Shown piece after piece: positions 1 through 5,118 of a stretch of 8,455 nt of DNA (positions within the stretch are counted from its first letter, which is position 1; each line of letters begins with the position of its first letter). This DNA comes from CAZEZY01 sp964516635 (GTDB taxonomy: Bacteria; Pseudomonadota; Gammaproteobacteria; Burkholderiales; Burkholderiaceae_C). Under the pieces are notes generated by a model. That model ran no database searches. It saw nothing but the letters and a program-made list of their open reading frames with translations, and was not told the origin of the DNA. A program made the translations under genes and the position numbers. The DNA lies in the NCBI GenBank assembly GCA_964516635.1, contig CAZEZY010000108.1, forward strand, positions 1-8,455, read 5' to 3'.

Positions 1-350
1 TGGTCAGGGTACATGGTCTCGGAGGTGTTGCCATCCGCGGCCACCTGCCAGCCCGACAGGTACACGGCTTCGAGGCCAGCCTTGGCCTGCTGCATGGCCT
101 GACCAGCGGTGATGGCGCCGAAGGCATTCACGTAGCCCTTCTTGGCGCCGCCGTTGACCTTGTCCCACAGCTTGCGGGCGCCGTTCTGGGCAAAGGTGTA
201 CTCGGGCTGCACGCTTCCACGCAGGCGGACCACATCAGCGGCAGAATAGCCCCGTTTGACACCCTTCCAGCGAGGATTGTTGGCCCAGTCTTTTTCCAGC
301 GCTTCGATCTGCTGCTGGCGGCTCAGTTGTTGATTGATGGCGGACGACAT
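1..350 (-). CDS. aceA: Isocitrate lyase, N-terminal part (cut by window edge)
   Basis: Isocitrate lyase splits isocitrate into glyoxylate and succinate, the first step of the glyoxylate shunt in the cytoplasm. About 116 N-terminal residues are visible and the rest lies beyond the left edge. The translation starts MSSAINQQLSRQQQ and runs through DWANNPRWKGVKRGYSAADV, KLWDKVNGG, VNAFGAITAGQAMQQ and VYLSGWQVAADGNTSETMYPD. The last stretch is the family's SGWQVAAD...MYPDQ segment at the start of the TIM barrel. The ATG at 350-348 has a strong AGGAG at 361-357 with a 6-nt spacer, so the start is well supported. The gene is divergent from the exporter gene at 608. Its leader holds two stem-loops, and two palindromes lie 84-130 bp upstream (separate entries), which suggests dedicated regulation. 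Identification is from remembered family sequence and is confident. Confidence 0.96.
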   Translation of the reverse strand, partial: MSSAINQQLSRQQQIEALEKDWANNPRWKGVKRGYSAADVVRLRGSVQPEYTFAQNGARKLWDKVNGGAKKGYVNAFGAITAGQAMQQAKAGLEAVYLSGWQVAADGNTSETMYPD

Positions 351-367
351 GACTCACTCCTAAGGTT

Positions 368-391
368 AAAAACAAACCGGGCGGCCCGGTT
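368..391 (-). terminator. Terminator-like stem-loop with U-run in the aceA leader
   Basis: Read on the minus strand, AACCGGG, loop CCG, then CCCGGTT form a perfect 7-bp stem (391-375). It is followed directly by TGTTTTT (374-368). This has the form of an intrinsic terminator. It lies 18 bp before the aceA start codon and 7 bp before its Shine-Dalgarno sequence, so it is inside the leader of any transcript that starts upstream. It may be an attenuator, or a stop for read-through from the far side. The structure is seen directly and the function is inferred. Confidence 0.5.
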
Positions 392-407
392 GCATGAGCG
401 CATGCAA
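390..407 (-). repeat. Inverted repeat next to the terminator-like hairpin
   Basis: On the plus strand TTGCATG, AGCG, CATGCAA form a perfect 7-bp stem with a 4-base loop. It abuts and shares two bases with the GC-rich terminator-like hairpin at 375-391. On the aceA transcript it would fold first, just upstream of the terminator-like stem. It could equally be a protein-binding palindrome (GCATG...CATGC). No function is assigned. Confidence 0.5.
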
Positions 408-433
408 TTCCGATGCCGTTGATTGGATTCTAA

Positions 434-447
434 GTCTTATATAAGAC
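434..447. promoter_or_regulatory. Perfect palindrome, putative operator copy 1
   Basis: GTCTTATATAAGAC is a perfect 14-bp palindrome lying 84-97 bp upstream of the aceA ATG, in an AT-rich stretch. Its core GTCTTAT...AAGAC recurs at 461-480, with centres exactly 30 bp apart, about three helical turns. That is the usual layout for two dimers of one repressor or activator on the same DNA face. On the minus strand the TATAAG inside it could serve as an aceA -10 element, in which case binding would block the promoter. The size and shape fit a GntR-type regulator, but I cannot name the protein. Confidence 0.65.
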
Positions 448-460
448 CAAAAACACATCT

Positions 461-480
461 TATGTCTTATACAAGACATA
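461..480. promoter_or_regulatory. Near-perfect palindrome, putative operator copy 2
   Basis: TATGTCTTAT followed by ACAAGACATA is a 20-bp inverted repeat with a single mismatched base pair. Its inner 14 bp differ from copy 1 at one position. It lies between copy 1 and the exporter gene, so it could act on either divergent promoter. It is longer than copy 1, with extra TAT/ATA flanks, and may be the stronger primary site. Confidence 0.65.
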
Positions 481-511
481 TATTTATTCATTCAAAATCA
501 TATGCTTGTGA

Positions 512-525
512 TTGATATTTCTCAA
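512..525. promoter_or_regulatory. FNR-like box upstream of the exporter gene
   Basis: TTGATATTTCTCAA matches the FNR consensus TTGAT-N4-ATCAA at nine of ten positions. If it acted at -41.5 for the plus-strand gene, transcription would start near 560, with TGAAAT (548-553, four of six matches to TATAAT) as the -10 element. The stretch is AT-rich, so a chance match is quite possible. It is listed because an fnr-type gene lies about 3.1 kb away. Confidence 0.3.
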
Positions 526-607
526 TACGAAAATTTGTTCTTCCACTTGAAATGGTTTTTTGCACCGCAGCATTGCAATATTCCATAAGATAAATAGATA
601 ATTTTGT

Positions 608-1552
608 ATGGTGAAAAATAAGGCTGTTCCATGGCTCTCTTATGGTGCACTGGCATTGAGCATGGCGCTGGTGGGCAGCTATGTGGCCCTGTCCAAGCCG
701 CTGGTCGCGGCCCTGCCGGTTTTTTTGCTGGCATGGTTGCGCTTTGCCATTGGTGCCGTGGCCATGCATGGCTGGATCAAGAAACCGCCAGAAGAGCCCG
801 CACTGGATGGTCGCACCCGGGTAGCGCTTTTTTTCGAATCCTTTCTCGGCAACTTCCTGTTTTCCCTCTGCATGCTTTACGGCATCAGCCTCACCACCGC
901 GACGGCAGCCGGTGTGATCATGGCCGCCCTGCCTGCCGTCGTGGCAGTGCTGAGCGGCCTGTTCCTGCGCGAGGCCATCACCCACCGAACTCGCTGGGCC
1001 ATCGCACTGGCCGTGACAGGGATCGGCCTCTTTTCCCTGGGGAACGCTTCGCCCGCCAGCCAGGTGGACTCGCTCTGGATGGGCATCCCATTGCCACTGA
1101 TCGGCAATGGACTGATTCTTTGCGCGGTCTTTTGCGAAGCCTCCTATGTGGTGATAGGGAAACGCCTCACGGCCCGTTTGGGGCCCAAACGCATTTCGGC
1201 GCTCATCAACCTGTGGGGGCTGGCACTGATGACACCACTGGGCGCGTGGGCACTGCTGCACACCGGCCTTCCGCAACTGACACCCGACCTGTGGGCGCTG
1301 CTGGTGTTTTATGGCCTGGCGGCCAGCGTCTGGACGGTCTGGCTCTGGATGCATGGCATGAAGACCGTGCCCGCGAGTCAGGCAGGCGTCTTCACGATAC
1401 TGCTTCCATTGAGCACTGCTCTGGTGGGCGTGCTTTTTCTGGGAGAAACGCTGTCACTGCTGCAATGGCTGGCTTTCGGCATCGCACTGGCCGGACTCCT
1501 GGTGGCCACCGCGCCCGATATCAGGCGCACCAGAGCCCGGTCGGATCGGTGA
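608..1552 (+). CDS. DMT-superfamily (EamA) transporter, likely metabolite exporter
   Basis: This is a 314-residue, very hydrophobic protein with about ten predicted membrane helices (roughly 10-30, 35-53, 72-93, 97-118, 128-145, 156-177, 193-215, 225-247, 257-277 and 283-302). They form two EamA repeats of five helices. Family-like stretches are PLVAALPVFLLAWLRFAIG early in repeat 1, GVIMAALPAVVAVLSGLFLRE at the end of helix 4, and VFTILLPLSTALVGVLFLGETL in repeat 2. The last two carry the usual P...A...E signature before the final helix. EamA proteins export amino acids or other small metabolites; the substrate cannot be read from sequence. The start at 608 has no clear Shine-Dalgarno sequence. 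An ATG at 663 is possible but would remove most of helix 1. The gene is divergent from aceA, and its last 32 bp overlap the convergent SafE-like gene. Confidence 0.88.
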   Translation: MVKNKAVPWLSYGALALSMALVGSYVALSKPLVAALPVFLLAWLRFAIGAVAMHGWIKKPPEEPALDGRTRVALFFESFLGNFLFSLCMLYGISLTTATAAGVIMAALPAVVAVLSGLFLREAITHRTRWAIALAVTGIGLFSLGNASPASQVDSLWMGIPLPLIGNGLILCAVFCEASYVVIGKRLTARLGPKRISALINLWGLALMTPLGAWALLHTGLPQLTPDLWALLVFYGLAASVWTVWLWMHGMKTVPASQAGVFTILLPLSTALVGVLFLGETLSLLQWLAFGIALAGLLVATAPDIRRTRARSDR

Positions 1553-2192
1553 TGCCCATCCACAAAGCCCAGCCCGACAGCAGCATCAGGGCCAGACCGG
1601 CCAGACGAATCCCCCAGCCACCAGAGCGGGCATCCTTGAGCTTGAGCAGCAGCCAGGGCGCTGCCACCATCGAAACCATGGTCCCGGCGGCGAAGGCTGC
1701 CATGACCACACCACCGTGGAGTGCACTGGCGGTGAGAGAAGCGACCAGCAACGCCGAATACAGCAACCCACAAGGCATGAGTGACCACCCCACCCCCAGC
1801 ACGACGGGCGCCTTGGCCCCCAGAGCGGTCATGACCGGGCGGGTCTTGCGCCAGACGGCCTGAGCCCAACCATCGATAAAGGCCGGTTGCCGCGCATTCA
1901 GCAACAGGATCAGCCCGAGCAGCAGGGCCGCCACATGCATCATGGTCCAGAGGGGTCGAATCACGGCCGTCTGCTGGCCCATCCAGGCAAGACCCTGGAT
2001 CGTCCCACCGGCCAGCGCGCCCATCAGGCTGTATCCCACCAAGCGGCTGAACTGAAATGTCCAGAGGGCACGGGTGCTGCGGGGCCCGGCAGCACGGGCA
2101 ATACCCGCACAGGCCGCACCACACATGGCCACACAGTGCGGACCACCGACCAGCCCCATCACCAGGGCCGAAACCGCCATCGATTCGAGCAT
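1521..2192 (-). CDS. SafE/UreH-like membrane protein linked to cbb3 oxidase maturation
   Basis: This is a 223-residue integral membrane protein with about six helices, of the family annotated as sulfite exporter TauE/SafE or DsbD-like transmembrane domain (PF13386). Two family motifs are visible: GGPHCVAMCGAAC (residues 16-28, Cys 20, 24 and 28) and GWSLMPCGLLYSALL (135-149, Cys141). They resemble the paired Cys elements of DsbD/CcdA-type proteins. The frame is open further upstream, but I chose the ATG at 2192-2190. It overlaps the hemN stop by one base (TGATG) and gives a typical N-terminus, whereas the upstream extension is hemN sequence in another frame. A homologue sits beside ccoS and hemN in Pseudomonas, from memory, so a role in copper or thiol handling for cbb3 assembly is plausible. 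Sulfite export is not supported. The 3' end overlaps the convergent EamA gene by 32 bp. Confidence 0.87.
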   Translation of the reverse strand: MLESMAVSALVMGLVGGPHCVAMCGAACAGIARAAGPRSTRALWTFQFSRLVGYSLMGALAGGTIQGLAWMGQQTAVIRPLWTMMHVAALLLGLILLLNARQPAFIDGWAQAVWRKTRPVMTALGAKAPVVLGVGWSLMPCGLLYSALLVASLTASALHGGVVMAAFAAGTMVSMVAAPWLLLKLKDARSGGWGIRLAGLALMLLSGWALWMGITDPTGLWCA

Positions 2193-3571
2193 CAGATGAT
2201 TTTCGAAAAACGGGCCCGGTCCTGATCCACCTGCAGATACTTGTCGAACACCATGGCAATGGCGCGCACCAAATACCAGCCCGCACTCGTGACCTCGATA
2301 CAACTGTCACTGAGCTTGACGAGACCCATGTTCTCGAAATCACGCAACCGCTCAAGCTCCTTGGCAAAGTAGCTCCTGAAATCGATCAGGTGCCCCAGAC
2401 CGACCGATTCGAAATCGACCGCTCCCTGGCACATGATGGCCATGATCACGGACCGGCGCAAGACGTCGTCCCGATTCAAGGCCAGCCCACGCACAATCGG
2501 CAGACGCCCCTGATCCAGCGCGTCGTAGTACTCCTCGAGCGTCTTGGCATTCTGGCTGTAAGTGGCGCCGATGCGCCCGATGGCAGACACCCCGAGCGCA
2601 ATCAGATCGCAGTCAGGCTGGGTGCTGTAGCCCTGGAAATTCCGGTGGAGGCGACCCTGTCGTTTCGCCACGGCCAACGCATCGTTGGGCAGCGCGAAAT
2701 GATCCATGCCGACATACACATAACCTGCTTCGCTCAAAGCATCGAGAGAAGCGGCCAGCATCGCCAGTTTGTCAGCCCCGCAAGGCAGTTCGGCCGCCAT
2801 GATCCGGCGCTGCGGCTTGAAGCGAGCGGGCAGATGGGCATAGGCATACAGGGCAATGCGATCTGGACGCAAGGCATTCACCTGCTCGAGCGTGTGCCGG
2901 AAAGACTCCGGGGTCTGCTGTGGCAACCCATAAATCAGGTCGACGTTGACCGATTCAAAACCGATCCGGCGGGACGCCTCGACCAGATCGAAAACCTGTT
3001 CAGCGGGCTGGATGCGGTGGACGGCTTTCTGAACCGTGGGGTCGAAATCCTGGACACCAAAACTGAGCCGGTTGAACCCGAGGGTATGCAGATGCTCCAG
3101 ACGCTGGACGGTGACCGTTCGCGGGTCGACTTCGATCGAGTATTCACCACCTGGCGCCAACGTGAACTGCCGCCGGATCATGGAAACCAGGTCTTCCAGT
3201 TCGGCGTCGTTGAGGAAAGTGGGCGTGCCTCCACCCAGATGCATCTGGGAGACGTGGTGACCACGGCCAAAGTGCTGCACCTGCAATTCGAGTTCACGCG
3301 AGAGGTAGCGCAGGTATTCAGCGGCCTTGCTGTGGTGCTTGGTGATCACCTTGTTGCAGGCACAGTAATAGCAGAGCGAGGCACAGAACGGGATGTGCAC
3401 ATACACCGAAAGTGGCAATGCCAGCGAACCCGCGCGCCTCTGCTCCAGTGCCTGGATGTAGTCGCGCTCATGGAAGGCCTCGACAAAGCGGTCGGCAGTG
3501 GGATAAGAGGTGTAGCGAGGGCCGGGCACATCGAAGCGCCTTAGCAAGTCCTCGTCAATGACATGTTTCAC
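2192..3571 (-). CDS. hemN: Oxygen-independent coproporphyrinogen III dehydrogenase
   Basis: This radical-SAM enzyme converts coproporphyrinogen III to protoporphyrinogen IX without oxygen, in the cytoplasm, as part of heme synthesis. With the start used here it has 459 residues, close to E. coli HemN (457). Visible motifs are GPRYTSYPTA (17-26), the [4Fe-4S] motif YVHIPFCASLCYYCAC with Cys63, 67, 70 and 72, GGGTPTFL (113-120), NRLSFGVQDF, DLIYGLPQQTPESF and GMDHFALP. The frame stays open to a TTG at 3637, but that codon lies inside the FNR box. ATG at 3604 is possible and gives 470 residues. I prefer GTG at 3571, which has GGAG at 3584-3581 with a 9-nt spacer and gives the family-length N-terminus. 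The SafE-like gene is coupled downstream. The divergent FNR box suggests induction at low oxygen. Confidence 0.95.
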   Translation of the reverse strand: MKHVIDEDLLRRFDVPGPRYTSYPTADRFVEAFHERDYIQALEQRRAGSLALPLSVYVHIPFCASLCYYCACNKVITKHHSKAAEYLRYLSRELELQVQHFGRGHHVSQMHLGGGTPTFLNDAELEDLVSMIRRQFTLAPGGEYSIEVDPRTVTVQRLEHLHTLGFNRLSFGVQDFDPTVQKAVHRIQPAEQVFDLVEASRRIGFESVNVDLIYGLPQQTPESFRHTLEQVNALRPDRIALYAYAHLPARFKPQRRIMAAELPCGADKLAMLAASLDALSEAGYVYVGMDHFALPNDALAVAKRQGRLHRNFQGYSTQPDCDLIALGVSAIGRIGATYSQNAKTLEEYYDALDQGRLPIVRGLALNRDDVLRRSVIMAIMCQGAVDFESVGLGHLIDFRSYFAKELERLRDFENMGLVKLSDSCIEVTSAGWYLVRAIAMVFDKYLQVDQDRARFSKII

Positions 3572-3623
3572 GGATGTTTTCTCCAATTTGACGAGACTGT
3601 GCATCAGTTTTGGCGCCTCGCCA

Positions 3624-3637
3624 TTGACTTGAGTCAA
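3624..3637. promoter_or_regulatory. Symmetric FNR-type box between hemN and fnr
   Basis: TTGACTTGAGTCAA is a perfect dyad TTGAC-N4-GTCAA. It matches TTGAT-N4-ATCAA at eight of ten positions, with symmetric T-to-C and A-to-G changes. Placed at -41.5 for hemN, it predicts a start near 3589 and a poor -10 (CACAGT, 3601-3596), as is common for activator-dependent promoters. That start lies downstream of the ATG at 3604 and so favours the GTG start at 3571. For fnr it sits just upstream of a candidate -35, which could allow autoregulation. The box is seen directly and the regulation is inferred from the FNR/ANR family. Confidence 0.75.
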
Positions 3638-3643
3638 ACAACA

Positions 3644-3674
3644 TGGACATCATGGGCATCTCAGGGTTTATCAT
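3644..3674 (+). promoter_or_regulatory. Candidate sigma-70 promoter of fnr
   Basis: TGGACA (3644-3649, five of six matches to TTGACA) and TATCAT (3669-3674, five of six matches to TATAAT) are separated by 19 bp, slightly longer than ideal. Transcription would start near 3681, giving a leader of about 33 nt before the ATG at 3714. The FNR-type box ends 7 bp upstream of the -35 element. Confidence 0.4.
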
Positions 3675-3713
3675 AGATTTGAGTTAAGCTTGTCGAAATA
3701 TCAGCCATCAGTT

Positions 3714-4433
3714 ATGGATATACAGAGCATCAAGGTCGCCTGCTCGAGTTGCAACCTTCGGGAGTTGTGCTTGCCCATGGGACTCAGCAACGAGGAACTG
3801 GACAAACTGGATCACGTGATCTCGACTCGGAAACGGGTGAGACGTGGCACTTCCCTGTTCAATGCCGGAGACCCTTTCACGTCCCTGTTCGCCGTGCGCT
3901 CGGGTTTTTTCAAGACCAGTGTGACCACAGCGGATGGCCGTGATCAGGTCACCGGATTCCAGATGACGGGTGAGATCATCGGCATGGATGGCATCGTGCA
4001 CGACAAGCATTCGTGCGCAGCCATCGCGCTGGAAGATGCCGAAGTCTGTGTGCTGCCCTTTGACAAGCTTGAAAGCCTCTCGCGCGAATTCAGCACCCTT
4101 CAGCACCACGTTCACAAGATCATGAGCCGGGAGATCGTGCGGGATCACGGGGTCATGCTGCTGCTGGGGAGCATGCGCGCCGAAGAACGACTGGCTGCCT
4201 TCCTGCTGAATCTGGTCCAGCGCCTGCATGCCAGAGGGTTCTCCCAGTCCGAACTGATCTTGCGCATGACCCGCGAAGAGATCGGCAGTTATCTGGGCAT
4301 GAAACTCGAAACGGTCAGCCGCACCTTCTCACGCTTCATGGACGACGGCATCATCGATGTGAAGCAGCGCTATGTGCACATCAAGAACACGGATGCCCTC
4401 CAGAAAATGGTGAACCCGCAACCCTGCAACTGA
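3714..4433 (+). CDS. fnr: FNR-family oxygen-sensing transcription regulator
   Basis: This 239-residue cytoplasmic CRP/FNR-family regulator should bind a [4Fe-4S] cluster and, without oxygen, dimerise on TTGAT-N4-ATCAA sites. Numbered from the ATG, the N-terminal ligand motif is CSSCNLRELC (Cys10, 13 and 19). The fourth ligand is Cys112 in AEVCVLPF, matching Cys122 of E. coli FNR; an extra Cys101 has no known role. A cyclic-nucleotide-type beta-roll follows (RRGTSLFNAGDPFTSLFAVRSG), then the dimer helix and the family phrase LLGSMRAEERLAAFLLNL. The winged HTH MTREEIGSYLGMKLETVSRTF carries the E-x-x-S-R recognition residues of FNR. The frame extends to a TTG at 3690, but ATG 3714 is the better start by family alignment; no clear ribosome site precedes either. 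The neighbours (hemN, cco genes) are classic FNR targets. The gene ends 1 bp from the convergent cco operon's last gene. Confidence 0.95.
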   Translation: MDIQSIKVACSSCNLRELCLPMGLSNEELDKLDHVISTRKRVRRGTSLFNAGDPFTSLFAVRSGFFKTSVTTADGRDQVTGFQMTGEIIGMDGIVHDKHSCAAIALEDAEVCVLPFDKLESLSREFSTLQHHVHKIMSREIVRDHGVMLLLGSMRAEERLAAFLLNLVQRLHARGFSQSELILRMTREEIGSYLGMKLETVSRTFSRFMDDGIIDVKQRYVHIKNTDALQKMVNPQPCN

Positions 4434-4434
4434 T

Positions 4435-4764
4435 TCAGCGTGGCAAGCGATGGCCACAACCACCGCCCTGACATCCAGGGTCACCTGGTTCCTTGGCGCA
4501 ATCGGCGGGACGCTGATCAGGCGGTACGGGGCAGCGGTTCACCTCGAAGGGTGACATCGCCAAGGTCGTGGTCAGAAAGCTCGAGGCCATGGTGACTGCC
4601 CAGAAAAAGAAGAACGCCATGGTGTAAACGGCCTGGCGAGACACTTCGAGCGGTTGGCCGCGCCACTGGATATCTGCTGGATCGACCATCGCAAACACGA
4701 CCATCTCCAGCAACGCCGCCATCAGAAAGGCGGGCCAGGCAATCCACATCAATCGCTGTGCCAT
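4435..4764 (-). CDS. Small membrane protein with Cys-rich C-terminal tail, function unknown
   Basis: This is a 109-residue protein at the end of the cco operon, 6 nt after the ccoH-like stop. Two membrane helices are predicted (about 5-27 and 45-68), joined by a short polar loop with GQPLEVSRQAVYT. A soluble tail of about 40 residues follows: NRCPVPPDQRPADC, then a Gly/Pro-rich stretch with Cys98 and Cys103 and His105. In total there are four Cys (78, 89, 98, 103) and one His, which could bind a metal. I recall similar two-helix proteins with an NRCP..P...RP..C segment next to cco genes in Burkholderiales, always uncharacterised. Position suggests a part in cbb3 assembly, but no activity can be assigned. 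No good Shine-Dalgarno sequence is seen, so translation may be coupled to ccoH. It is convergent with fnr, 1 bp apart. Confidence 0.8.
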   Translation of the reverse strand: MAQRLMWIAWPAFLMAALLEMVVFAMVDPADIQWRGQPLEVSRQAVYTMAFFFFWAVTMASSFLTTTLAMSPFEVNRCPVPPDQRPADCAKEPGDPGCQGGGCGHRLPR

Positions 4765-4770
4765 GTCGGA

Positions 4771-5085
4771 TCAGTCTTTCGGGAGTTCCGGGCTGGCCAC
4801 GTGGTTGCGGGCCTTGCGCGCAGGCGTGAGACTCATTTCAAGAGCTGCACGCTGCTCGGGTGTCATCTTGTCGAGGAGTTCCTGATCCAGCTGGATGACG
4901 GGCGGCGGCGTCTTGTCCAGCAGGGGATCGCTGCTCATCACCTTCACGGCAATGACCGCAGCCGTGATGCTGCCCATCACCGCCACCAGGGGCAGGCCGA
5001 TCACCAGCCACATGTAGGGTTCACGGTACCAGGGAACCGACTTTCTGGCCGAAAAAGAGGACATGGGCTGGGTCATGGTGTTCAT
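4771..5085 (-). CDS. ccoH: CcoH/FixH-like cbb3 oxidase assembly protein
   Basis: This is a 104-residue, single-helix membrane protein. The helix spans about 24-48 (PYMWLVIGLPLVAVMGSITA), followed by a short hydrophilic domain ending in ARNHVASPE, the part most like the C-terminus of short betaproteobacterial FixH proteins. CcoH interacts with the oxidase subunits and is needed for stable cbb3 assembly in other bacteria. The DxYY...G...N segment usual just after the FixH helix is not recognisable; a Pro-rich stretch (KTPPPVIQLDQELLDKM) stands in its place, so this is a divergent member. ATG at 5085 has AGGA with about 8 nt spacing. It lies 33 bp after ccoG in the same operon. The assignment rests largely on size, topology, the terminal motif and position. 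Confidence 0.72.
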   Translation of the reverse strand: MNTMTQPMSSFSARKSVPWYREPYMWLVIGLPLVAVMGSITAAVIAVKVMSSDPLLDKTPPPVIQLDQELLDKMTPEQRAALEMSLTPARKARNHVASPELPKD

Positions 5086-5118
5086 GAATCTGATCCTTGG
5101 AAACGATCGGCGGGGTGA

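Noticed and set aside
488..1354. 288-residue open frame on the minus strand opposite the exporter gene
   Set aside because: Its composition (very rich in Gln, His, Gly and Arg) is typical of a shadow frame, and it covers the real EamA gene. The plus-strand frame at 631-1863 is rejected for the same reason.
2193..2303. Upstream N-terminal extension of the SafE-like protein
   Set aside because: It lies wholly within hemN coding sequence. ATG 2192 gives a TGATG coupling and a family-like N-terminus.
2057..3544. 495-residue open frame on the plus strand opposite hemN
   Set aside because: It is antisense to a clear full-length hemN, shows no domain, and is explained by GC-rich codon bias keeping the opposite frame open.
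3690..3713. TTG start giving an 8-residue longer FNR
   Set aside because: It would leave only about a 9-nt leader from the candidate promoter. ATG 3714 fits the family N-terminus better. It is not fully excluded.
4475..4488. CCAGG-GTCA-CCTGG hairpin as terminator for fnr
   Set aside because: The stem is only 5 bp, lies inside the convergent coding region, and is followed by no real T-run.
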